DNA of 10,738 bases, from the NCBI GenBank assembly GCA_009785015.1, contig WQXD01000102.1, forward strand, positions 1-10,738, written 5' to 3'. This DNA is from Oscillospiraceae bacterium. Its GTDB lineage: Bacteria; Bacillota_A; Clostridia; Oscillospirales; WRJC01. Positions 1 to 6,426 of the stretch are shown here, piece by piece. The translations under genes and the position numbers were made by a program. Numbering within the stretch: position 1 is the stretch's first letter; each line of letters starts with the position of its first letter. A model generated the notes under the pieces. It was not told where the DNA came from. It made no database searches and saw nothing but the letters and a program-made list of their open reading frames with translations.

Positions 1-396
1 ATGTCACCTCTTGGAATTGCTACCTCTACAGCTATTCCCGATCATTTGGGTAAAATTGCGAAAAAATGGGAATATGAGAATATGGCTGATGAAAAATTTG
101 GTAAATGTACAGAGGCTGCAAATAAAATAAAAGATTATTTAAAAAGACATAATTTACATGGTGCAATAATTGAACTCGAATGGAGCCCCCGAACTAACGT
201 ATATATAGGAAGCTTATTAAAAGGTAAGCCCGCATCTACTAATGGTTTCCATGTAGGAGTGTTATATAATGGAATGGTGTATTGTAATATACACACATCC
301 GGATTAGCCAAACAGACTTGGATAAATGATTTTTATCAATATATTCCTACCACTCCTATGGCAATGAAATTGCCAGCTAAGGAGATTCCATTTTAA
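1..396 (+). CDS. Papain-fold toxin domain (Tox-PL-2 type), probably C-terminal end of a polymorphic toxin
   Basis: The frame is open from the first base, so the ATG at base 1 may be internal and the gene probably continues upstream; 131 residues are visible. From about residue 30 the pattern matches the papain-fold toxin 2 family: a Cys inside an Ala-rich helix (FGKC36TEAA), then NGFH84VGV, then a VYxNIH strand (93-98) and a GL..xWINDF tail (101-111). In this family C36 and H84 would be the catalytic Cys and His of a cysteine-protease-like fold, used against target cells after delivery as the C-terminal part of a larger protein. The position where I expect Asp in VYDNIH is Cys95 here. The gene is visibly AT-rich (many aaa, aat and ata codons) compared with the sugar genes to the right, which suggests transfer. 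A small gene follows after 18 bases, as expected for toxin then immunity. The family call rests on remembered consensus, not a search. Confidence 0.72.
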   Translation: MSPLGIATSTAIPDHLGKIAKKWEYENMADEKFGKCTEAANKIKDYLKRHNLHGAIIELEWSPRTNVYIGSLLKGKPASTNGFHVGVLYNGMVYCNIHTSGLAKQTWINDFYQYIPTTPMAMKLPAKEIPF

Positions 397-414
397 AAGA
401 AAGAGGTTTTGATT

Positions 415-747
415 ATGGATATGTTTTATGAATTGCTTATGAAAATCAAAAAAAAACCTATGATGTATATGGTGAAAAAATCAATATTACATTTGCAAAT
501 GTTGATTTTAGGATATGATATAGGAAAAAGCGAAGTTGATAACAATTATCATTCAATTTTAGATGGTTTCGGCGATTTCGCAAATGAATATTGCGGTAGA
601 AATGCTCGAGCGGCTGGCTGGGCAATGAATATTTACCATTATACCAACAAAGATGAGGAAAAAGCATTCGACAAATTTTATGAATTGTTAGATGAGTTCT
701 TGAAGCAAAAAGGCAATCCGGAACCCACAAAATCCACCGAAATATAA
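415..747 (+). CDS. Putative immunity protein for the upstream papain-fold toxin
   Basis: This is a 110-residue protein if it starts at ATG 415. A TTG at 409 is also in frame, but the GAAAGAGG ribosome binding site at 399-406 is 8 bases before ATG 415, which makes 415 the better start. The protein is small, has no signal peptide or membrane segment, and is rich in Phe, Tyr and Lys. Its N-terminus (FYELL..IKKKP..Y....KSI..L..LILGYDIG) resembles a pattern seen in small bacterial proteins near toxins (IKxRPxMYLGxKSIxxLxxFLxGY), though the usual Gly after the Tyr is changed. The C-terminal half has GWAMNIYHYTNKDEEKAFDKF and then a charged helix. I cannot name a family. The immunity role is inferred from its place 18 bases after the toxin stop, its small size and its shared AT-rich composition. 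It would act in the cytoplasm by binding the toxin domain. Confidence 0.6.
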   Translation: MDMFYELLMKIKKKPMMYMVKKSILHLQMLILGYDIGKSEVDNNYHSILDGFGDFANEYCGRNARAAGWAMNIYHYTNKDEEKAFDKFYELLDEFLKQKGNPEPTKSTEI

Positions 748-757
748 CTTGAAGCAG

Positions 758-888
758 GGTTCTTCCGCAAATTCCCGTAGACGGGTAAAGTCGCTTGAAT
801 TAGATATTTGAAAAACCGTATATTTCCAAGGATTTAGAGGCGTTCGATTTGACCTGCAGTTTGAGTTACGGTTTTTTGCGGAAGAATC
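758..888. mobile_element. Miniature inverted-repeat element, ISL3-like ends
   Basis: The two ends form an imperfect 22-bp inverted repeat. The left arm (758-779) contains TTCTTCCGCAAA at 760-771 and CCGTA at 775-779. The right arm (867-888, minus strand) has the same 12 bases perfectly, three mismatches, then CCGTA again, with one more outer mismatch, so 18 of 22 positions agree. A third copy of the inner motif, AAAAACCGTA, lies at 811-820 and is a perfect reverse complement of 867-876. The interior is too short for a transposase. From memory, the TTCTTCCGCA-type end resembles ISL3-family termini, so this could be a non-autonomous derivative or a collapsed IS. I see no clear flanking target duplication (the 8 bases on each side differ). 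Confidence 0.55.
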
Positions 889-925
889 AATTTTATCCCG
901 CCGCTTTCACATTATTGAGCTATGA

Positions 926-1051
926 ATACCAGAAAAAGTAATATTGATATGCTTGGGTGAGGAAATAAATGATGTGATCAGATCCATCGACGGCGCGCCG
1001 TGCAGCGATTTGTCAATACAAAGCTTAAAAGAAGCAAAAGCCAAGGGGTAA
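926..1051 (+). pseudogene. Possible coding remnant with a PDZ-like segment
   Basis: A 41-codon stop-to-stop frame runs from just after TGA 923-925 to TAA 1049-1051 and has no ATG. It reads like real protein: a hydrophobic start (VILICLGEE) and then DVIRSIDGAPCSDLSIQSLKE. That run resembles the GDxIxSIDGxPVxDLS core of PDZ domains in membrane-linked and aspartic-type proteases. The stretch lies between two repeat elements and ends 18 bases before the second. I read it as the leftover of a disrupted gene. A chance open frame is a real alternative. Confidence 0.22.
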
Positions 1052-1068
1052 GCGACGAATAACATGGG

Positions 1069-1226
1069 AACCACCCCGCCGATTACATCGGCACCCCTCC
1101 CGCGGAGGGGAATAAAAAACCCGAAATATCGGCAAAATTCCCCTCCCGCGGAGGGGTGTCACGCACGTGTAGCGAACGTGAACGTTAGTTCCCGTGCAGC
1201 TCACGCCTATCGATGACGGGGTGGTT
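1069..1226. repeat. Palindromic GC-rich intergenic repeat (about 158 bp)
   Basis: The outer ends are perfect 10-bp inverted repeats: AACCACCCCG at 1069-1078 and CGGGGTGGTT at 1217-1226. Inside are two identical 17-base hairpins, CCCCTCC-CGC-GGAGGGG, at 1094-1110 and 1140-1156. They are oriented so that the flanks (ACCCCT...GGGGAAT and ATTCCCCT...GGGGTGT) mirror one another. No protein is encoded. This layout, with CCACCCCGTC-type ends and CCCCTCC...GGAGGGG hairpins, resembles short repeats scattered between genes in many Clostridia genomes. The right end lies 11 bases before the purine-rich ribosome binding site of the next gene, so the insertion may have displaced that gene's promoter. Confidence 0.6.
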
Positions 1227-1244
1227 TTTCTGCTTAAAGAGGAA

Positions 1245-1898
1245 GTGATATCCATAAAGAAAAAATTCGCGGTACTGCCGGCGATTATTGCCATAGTTAT
1301 ATTAAGCTCATATTCTTTAGGATGTGGCGGGAGATTTTCTGATGATGACGTACTAATCGATAAAAGATTTGAAAAAATAATAGAAGCCATCAAGAATCAG
1401 GATGAAAACACTTTAAAATCAATGTTTTCCGCGCAAGCATCGTCTCAGTCCGATGATTTCAAAGAGCAGATAGCTCATTTGTTTGAATTTGTTCAGGGCG
1501 AAATAGAATCTTGGAAGAGAACGGGGGGCCCCGGCGTTTTTGAGGGCAAAAATGACGACGGGTCAGGCCGCATCTGGAAAGAAGTTCGAGCAACATATGA
1601 CGTCAAAACAAGCGAACGAACATATCATATTTCGCTTCAGGAAATCACAAAACATTCCCAAAATCCCGAAAAAGTGGGCGTAAGTTCATTTTGCATAATA
1701 AAGGCGGAGGATTGGGGGGAGGAATATAACTATTGGGGTGATTTGGGATTACCGAAGGATTTCAAAGTTCTTGGGATCATTATTGATGAGTCCTATGACA
1801 ATAGACCATCTATTGAATATTTCGGCGGGGGTGAACAACAAAACCGAAGAAAGGCGGTTCAATCCGCCTTCCTCCAATTCCCCCGCCTTTTGCCGTGA
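1245..1898 (+). CDS. DUF5104-family lipoprotein with unclear start and run-on C-terminus
   Basis: The call rests on a signal peptide (KKKF at 5-8, then a hydrophobic run to about residue 25), a lipobox-like SLGC with Cys27, and a body typical of DUF5104 proteins: RFEKIIEAIKNQDENTLKSMFS, then FEFVQGEIESWKR, then IKAEDWGEEYNYW. The function of that family is unknown; the protein would be anchored outside the membrane. The start is uncertain. An ATG at 1194 lies inside the upstream repeat and has no ribosome site. The GTG at 1245, used here (217 residues), sits only 1 base after AGAGGA (1238-1243). ATA codons at 1248 and 1254 would be better spaced, and 1254 would give a natural N-terminus beginning with KKKF. 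After about residue 187 the frame runs through hairpin-forming sequence and ends in a low-complexity tail (EQQNRRKAVQSAFLQFPRLLP), so the original stop may be lost. Confidence 0.62.
   Translation: MISIKKKFAVLPAIIAIVILSSYSLGCGGRFSDDDVLIDKRFEKIIEAIKNQDENTLKSMFSAQASSQSDDFKEQIAHLFEFVQGEIESWKRTGGPGVFEGKNDDGSGRIWKEVRATYDVKTSERTYHISLQEITKHSQNPEKVGVSSFCIIKAEDWGEEYNYWGDLGLPKDFKVLGIIIDESYDNRPSIEYFGGGEQQNRRKAVQSAFLQFPRLLP
1834..1870 (-). terminator. Terminator-like hairpin for the minus-strand sugar operon
   Basis: The hairpin is AAGGCGG (1851-1857), loop TTCAAT, CCGCCTT (1864-1870). Read on the minus strand it is followed by TCTTCGGTTTTGTT, a T-rich though interrupted tract, and it begins 46 bases after the stop of the GH36 gene. 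A wider 8-bp stem, GGCGGGGG (1824-1831) with CCCCCGCC (1880-1887), encloses it. On the plus strand no T-run follows the inner hairpin, so termination for the converging lipoprotein gene is less certain. Confidence 0.5.
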
Positions 1899-1915
1899 GG
1901 TTCAATCTTCAATCT

Positions 1916-3928
1916 TCACTTCACCCTGTAGAACCAAACCTCGCCCGAGGCTTTGCCGAGAGTGAACTCAAACCCCTTTTGGTTTATCTCTTTGCCTGTG
2001 ATCTCAAGTTCTTTGCCGAATTCGGGATTTGTGAATATATAGACTTTCATATCGTCAAAACATTTCGGCATCACCGTTTGTGCTTCTTCGTCCGATTGTA
2101 TATGCCGGATGCCCTGAATGATTCCGCTCCCGCTCTCATCGCTGTGAAACTGCACCGAATACCATCCTTTTTTCGACTTGGAGCATGGCAGCAGCGGATA
2201 ATAGTCGCCGTCGATCATATACTGCGCCGCGCCGCGCCATATGTCGTTCATCTTTTTTGCGTAGTCGAACAGGGGGGAGGTGTCATACGGGGAGACCATG
2301 CAGGTGATCGACGGGCACATCGCGGCCTGATAGGCGTAATGGCTGATCTGCCATATGCCGCCGGTGAGGTTGCCCTGTTCGTCATACGCCGAAGAAGTGT
2401 GGTTTCTGAAATAGGGCGTCCATTGGAACATCGTATAGTTGAAGCTCGTTTTGATGACCGGATCCCCTATGGCGTGATCGGTGTACTGCAGCGGGACGGA
2501 GCGGCGCAGCGTCTCCAGATCGTTTCGCCTGCCCCCCGAAGCGCACGTGTCAATCCACAGATCCGGATTCTCCGTCAAAAGATCGTCCCAATATTTGAGG
2601 TATGCCTGCGTATGGAAGTTTTCTTTGGTGCCCCTGCGGTCTTCCGCTTCGTTTTGGAGCCACCACTCAAGCGGCTGCATATTGAAATCCTGGCGGTATA
2701 TCTTGATGCGGCTGTCTTTGATCAATTTGCCGACAAGAGTTGTGATCCACGCGGCGACTTCGGGGTTGGCCATGTCCAAAAGCGCCGTCGCGTCGGTCTG
2801 TTCTTTGCCTTCGGCGTCTTTGTACTTGCGTTTGAGCAGATATTTTTCGGGCATATCCTTGGGCCAGTAGTCGAGCATGACCCTCTCCGGCTCAAACCAC
2901 ACCAACAACTGTATATCGTTGTCGTCGCAGCATTTGCCCACCGGGCCCAGTCCGTTGGGGAATTTTTCGGGGTCGGGCATCCATGTCCCCGTGCGGGGCC
3001 AGCTTTTTACGCCGTTTTCATCCTTGCAGGGGTACCACCCGGCGTCTATCCACCATATGTCGAAATTCAAACCCCGTCTCAGGTATTCGTTTATTCCTTC
3101 GAGCTGGTTTTTTTCATCGGCAAGCGTGAATTCTTCGCCGCCGCCGGTCACATGCGTGATCGACTTGGGTCCCAGTTTATCGCCGCGCGTGCGCGGCAGC
3201 ACATGCGCCATATACCATCTTCTCCAAATATTCGTGCCCCTCGTGCCGTCGCCTTCAAACGCCATCAGCGTCATGCGCGGGGTCCTGAATACTTCGCCGG
3301 GCATGAGATAAAAACGGGTATGCTGCTGTTTGGCGGCGAATGTGAAACCGTCTTTTTTGCCTTTGAAAAAAGACTGCCACTGAGCCGGCCACCCGACTGA
3401 GAAGATATATCCGAAATCGCCGCATGTCAGCTTGTAAAACGGCGAGGCGCCGTCGTTTCCGCGGCCGCCGACCGGAGCGAATGTATAGGTTGAGCCGTCG
3501 CTTAATTCATGGATTGCCGTTTTGAAACCGTCGTCATGGCCCGGGTCGCCGCTGTTTTCATGAAGATAAACGTTTTCGCCCGGAAAGAAAGCATTCAAGC
3601 CGTATAAATCTTCGATTATCGGCGTGTTTTGTTTGCCTGTGTTTTTGAAATAGGCGGTCCATTCGTATACGGGGAAATCTTTGTATTCATAACATTCGAC
3701 GCGGATATTCAAGCCTGTCTCGGGGTCTGTCCCCTCAAAAATCATCTCCGTGATGTTCGCGTTTATTATTTTTTTGCCGGCAGTCGGATTATACGAGGCG
3801 GGAATCCCCATGTAATCTTTTCCGCCGTATTTGAACGTGACCGGTATTTTATCCGGCGCAAGAACAAAATCGCGGGCCGCCGTTCTTATGAGCTGCATGT
3901 CTTTTAACGAAGTTTTGTTTGATAACAT
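1916..3928 (-). CDS. GH36-family glycosidase (alpha-galactosidase type)
   Basis: This is a 670-residue glycosidase, close to the usual length for GH36, with an N-terminal beta-sandwich, a central TIM barrel and a C-terminal beta domain. WWIDAGW (Asp295) is the family's substrate-binding strand. YRQDFN places the likely nucleophile at Asp414, and CASGGRRND (462-470) places the likely acid/base at Asp470. The YRQDFN and CASGGRRND forms mark a subgroup distinct from classical raffinose enzymes, which have KWDMN and CSGGGGRFD, so the galactose specificity is an assumption. There is no signal peptide, so it acts in the cytoplasm on an imported oligosaccharide or glycoside. The start is firm: ATG at 3928 with AAGGAGTG upstream at good spacing. 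It is the last gene of the operon, 23 bases after the binding-protein gene, and is followed by a hairpin. Confidence 0.88.
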   Translation of the reverse strand: MLSNKTSLKDMQLIRTAARDFVLAPDKIPVTFKYGGKDYMGIPASYNPTAGKKIINANITEMIFEGTDPETGLNIRVECYEYKDFPVYEWTAYFKNTGKQNTPIIEDLYGLNAFFPGENVYLHENSGDPGHDDGFKTAIHELSDGSTYTFAPVGGRGNDGASPFYKLTCGDFGYIFSVGWPAQWQSFFKGKKDGFTFAAKQQHTRFYLMPGEVFRTPRMTLMAFEGDGTRGTNIWRRWYMAHVLPRTRGDKLGPKSITHVTGGGEEFTLADEKNQLEGINEYLRRGLNFDIWWIDAGWYPCKDENGVKSWPRTGTWMPDPEKFPNGLGPVGKCCDDNDIQLLVWFEPERVMLDYWPKDMPEKYLLKRKYKDAEGKEQTDATALLDMANPEVAAWITTLVGKLIKDSRIKIYRQDFNMQPLEWWLQNEAEDRRGTKENFHTQAYLKYWDDLLTENPDLWIDTCASGGRRNDLETLRRSVPLQYTDHAIGDPVIKTSFNYTMFQWTPYFRNHTSSAYDEQGNLTGGIWQISHYAYQAAMCPSITCMVSPYDTSPLFDYAKKMNDIWRGAAQYMIDGDYYPLLPCSKSKKGWYSVQFHSDESGSGIIQGIRHIQSDEEAQTVMPKCFDDMKVYIFTNPEFGKELEITGKEINQKGFEFTLGKASGEVWFYRVK

Positions 3929-3951
3929 AATTTTTTCACTCCTTATTTATT

Positions 3952-5469
3952 TTAATCCAGCGATTGTATCATATCATTGGCTTTTTGAAGCGTTTTTTCC
4001 ACCGAACCGATTTTCTTTTCCACAGCGGACACGAAATCGCCCGATTTCATCGCCCCCATATATATATTTCTCACCGCATCCATGTAGAACGTATCCCCTA
4101 CGTCCATTGTCATGTTCGCGTGGATTATATCGAGCATCTCCTGCGATTCGTCGTCCCTCGTATATTTATAGCGGAGCGAGACTTCGAAATACGCCGGGAC
4201 TATGACATTTTTGGATTCGACCGCGGCGGCTTCCATGATCACACTTGTTTTTTCGAGGTCGGAATTCGTAACGGGGACGACGTTTATCCAGCCGTCTATG
4301 ATCCGCGAGTAATATTTGTCCTGCGCCTCGTCATATTTGGGAAACGGCACTATTCCGAAATCCGTTTCCACACTGCGCATACTTTCGGCTATCGCGATAT
4401 TTCTCACATAAAACAAAGCCAGGTTGTTGGCGAACTGCTGCGTTGAACTGTCCCTGCCCGGTTCCGCGCCGCCCCCTTTTATAGTCGTGAACTTGTCGAC
4501 GTTCGCATCGTAAACTATTTTTGGGCCGCCGAATACGTTTTCGTGAACTTTGCCGAGCAAACCGAAAAGTTTTTCGGTGTTCCCCGTGAATACGAGCAGA
4601 TTGCCGGAGTCTTTGGCCACCGTTTTTATTCCGCTCGATACCCAGAAACAGGGATAAAACATATCGGACTGCGTCACTATGCCGTATCTGTCGGAGTCAG
4701 TCCAGACGTCGTCGCCGTCCAGATCGGCGAGCGCGGTTTTTGAAAATTCGAAAAATTTATCTATAGTCCATTTATTCCCTTTTACAAGGTTATATATATT
4801 TTCGAGCGCAAGGTCTTCGACTATTTTTTTATTGAAAAAAACGCAGAGGGTCTGTTCGAACATGTTCAGGCATTCGTCGCTGTAGGCGAATAAAAGCTTT
4901 CCTTCGACGGATATTTCAGAGTTTACGTATTGAGCGTACCACGGCCGTGAAACGTCCAAGTACGGCAGCTTGTCGACGGTCACGATCCTCCCGTCGATAG
5001 CCGCGGCCCACGCCTCGCGGGAAATGAGCATACACAAATCGAAATCGTCCGAAGCCGCCGAAGTGGATTTTTTAAATTTCGCTACGCAATCATCCCAGCC
5101 GGTGGCTTCGATTTGCTTTATTTTTATGTCGTATTTTTCTTCGATGATCCTGTTTCTCTTGTATATTGCGTCTTCGACGTTGCTTCCCGTTTCTTCTTCG
5201 ACGTCAAAAGCGGTATGCAAGCCGTCATATGCGGTATTCGGCGTGGACAATACGCGGAATTCATATCCGTTGTATTTCACATCCGGCAGATAATCGGCAA
5301 TATATTTAAATTCCCCGTTGTTATCCGGTGCTGCCCGGTCATCTTCCGCTTCCGTTTTTGTTTGGCCGCCGTTTTCGGGCGTATTTTCTTTGTTGCAGCC
5401 CGCGCCGACGGCAATCGCCGTAAACAGGGCAAGAAAAATCAAAATTATTTTTTTCAGTTTCAAATTCAT
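3952..5469 (-). CDS. Extracellular sugar-binding lipoprotein (ABC family 1 solute-binding protein)
   Basis: This 505-residue lipoprotein has a basic start (LKLKK), a hydrophobic stretch, and a Cys at residue 25 in AVGAGC; an Asn/Glu/Asp-rich linker follows. The mature part has the look of large family 1 sugar-binding proteins of Bacillota: YEFRVLST near the start, an IDGRIVTVDKLPYLDVSRPWY segment, DFGIVPFPKYDEAQDKYYS, and a long C-terminal helical region. It would sit on the outer face of the membrane and hand a sugar to an ABC permease. ATG 5469 is preferred over the in-frame GTG at 5472 because GAGGAGA on the minus strand (5478-5484) is 8 bases from the ATG. No permease or ATPase gene is present here, so it must work with components encoded elsewhere. 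Its place between a sugar kinase and a glycosidase points to a carbohydrate ligand. Confidence 0.87.
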   Translation of the reverse strand: MNLKLKKIILIFLALFTAIAVGAGCNKENTPENGGQTKTEAEDDRAAPDNNGEFKYIADYLPDVKYNGYEFRVLSTPNTAYDGLHTAFDVEEETGSNVEDAIYKRNRIIEEKYDIKIKQIEATGWDDCVAKFKKSTSAASDDFDLCMLISREAWAAAIDGRIVTVDKLPYLDVSRPWYAQYVNSEISVEGKLLFAYSDECLNMFEQTLCVFFNKKIVEDLALENIYNLVKGNKWTIDKFFEFSKTALADLDGDDVWTDSDRYGIVTQSDMFYPCFWVSSGIKTVAKDSGNLLVFTGNTEKLFGLLGKVHENVFGGPKIVYDANVDKFTTIKGGGAEPGRDSSTQQFANNLALFYVRNIAIAESMRSVETDFGIVPFPKYDEAQDKYYSRIIDGWINVVPVTNSDLEKTSVIMEAAAVESKNVIVPAYFEVSLRYKYTRDDESQEMLDIIHANMTMDVGDTFYMDAVRNIYMGAMKSGDFVSAVEKKIGSVEKTLQKANDMIQSLD

Positions 5470-5477
5470 CACAATTA

Positions 5478-5484
5478 TCTCCTC
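5478..5484 (-). promoter_or_regulatory. Ribosome binding site overlapping the kinase stop codon
   Basis: GAGGAGA on the minus strand overlaps the kinase stop codon (5483-5485). It is 8 bases before ATG 5469 and 5 bases before GTG 5472, and so favours the ATG. The overlap suggests that translation of the binding protein is coupled to that of the kinase. Confidence 0.75.
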
Positions 5485-6421
5485 ACATATTTAAATTGAC
5501 ACCGTAAAACCGTTTCATCAGTTCCAATGTTTCGCCGAGGGCGGGCATGGACGGGGCGCTTCCGTAACGCGTTACGGAGATCGAAGCGACAGAGTTGGCA
5601 AACTGTACGGCCGCCTCGAGCGGCAGCCCTCCGGCAACGGCAAACGCGAGCCCGCCGTTGAAAGCGTCGCCGGCGCCGGTGGTGTCGACGGGCTGCAAAT
5701 CCGTGGCGGGAATCATTTTGCCCTTTTTGCCGTCATGCAGGTACGCGCCCTGCTTGCCCATGGTGATAATGACGTTTGCCGCATTCAGTCCGAGCAGACG
5801 CTTTGCGCACAGTTCGGCGTCTTTTTCGGTTTTGAGCGGCAGACCGGTAAAATATTCCGCCTCTGTTTCGTTGGGAGTCAAATAATCGATTCCGTCAAAC
5901 AATCCATCCGGAATTTGCCGGTAAGGGGCGGGATTCAAAATTATCGGCTTTTTGTATTTTTGCGCCAGCCGCTTGCATTCCAATACCGACTCCATACTTG
6001 TTTCAAGCTGAGTCAAAACAATATCGCAGGAAGCGAACTGCGATTCGGCGTTTGCAACCTCGGCGGCAGTCAGCGCGTCGTTTGCGTCCTTTACTATGAT
6101 AATCCGGTTGTCGCCCTCGCCGTCCACCTCGATTAGGGCGGTCCCCGTTTCATAGCTGTCGCTTGCCGCTATATAGGTCATATCCATATTTTCTTTTTGG
6201 TAATGGTCCCCTATGACGCGGCCGAGCAGATCTTTTCCCATTTTGCCGATCATAACCACCCTTGCGCCCAGACGGGCGGCGGCGGTCGCCTGATTATTCC
6301 CTTTTCCGCCGGCTCCGAGCTTCAACGACTTGCCCACGACCGTTTCGCCGGTGATCGGAAAGCGGGAGCAATAACCGGTGACATCCACGACTAAGCTGCC
6401 CGTAACGACAATTTTTTTCAT
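5483..6421 (-). CDS. rbsK: Ribokinase-family (PfkB) sugar kinase, ribokinase or 2-deoxyribokinase
   Basis: This 312-residue kinase is the normal size for ribokinases. It shows the N-terminal substrate-binding GAGGKGNNQA motif (family form GGKGANQA), the central ILNPAP and TPNETE strands, and the C-terminal DTTGAGDAF anion-hole motif (246-254) with catalytic base Asp252. It transfers phosphate from ATP to the 5-hydroxyl of ribose or a related pentose in the cytoplasm. The gene starts 5 bases after deoC. That pairing makes 2-deoxyribose a reasonable substrate, since deoxyribose 5-phosphate is what DeoC cleaves, and such kinases are called DeoK. Sequence alone cannot separate RbsK from DeoK here. 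The ribosome site GAAGGGGGA (minus strand, 6431-6439) lies within the 3' end of deoC. Confidence 0.88.
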   Translation of the reverse strand: MKKIVVTGSLVVDVTGYCSRFPITGETVVGKSLKLGAGGKGNNQATAAARLGARVVMIGKMGKDLLGRVIGDHYQKENMDMTYIAASDSYETGTALIEVDGEGDNRIIIVKDANDALTAAEVANAESQFASCDIVLTQLETSMESVLECKRLAQKYKKPIILNPAPYRQIPDGLFDGIDYLTPNETEAEYFTGLPLKTEKDAELCAKRLLGLNAANVIITMGKQGAYLHDGKKGKMIPATDLQPVDTTGAGDAFNGGLAFAVAGGLPLEAAVQFANSVASISVTRYGSAPSMPALGETLELMKRFYGVNLNM

Positions 6422-6426
6422 AATCG

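Noticed and set aside
1094..1156. The two CCCCTCC-CGC-GGAGGGG repeats as a CRISPR array
   Set aside because: There are only two units, each self-complementary and 17 bases long, inside a larger inverted-repeat element with a 29-base AT-rich gap. There is no array and no cas gene.
1194..1244. Start of the lipoprotein gene at ATG 1194
   Set aside because: The first 11 codons lie inside the palindromic repeat, no ribosome binding site precedes it, and the extra residues would sit in front of a natural signal peptide.
1895..3400. Long open frame of 501 codons on the plus strand opposite the GH36 gene
   Set aside because: It is antisense to a gene with clear GH36 motifs, has odd residue composition and no ribosome binding site, and arises from the GC bias of the true gene.
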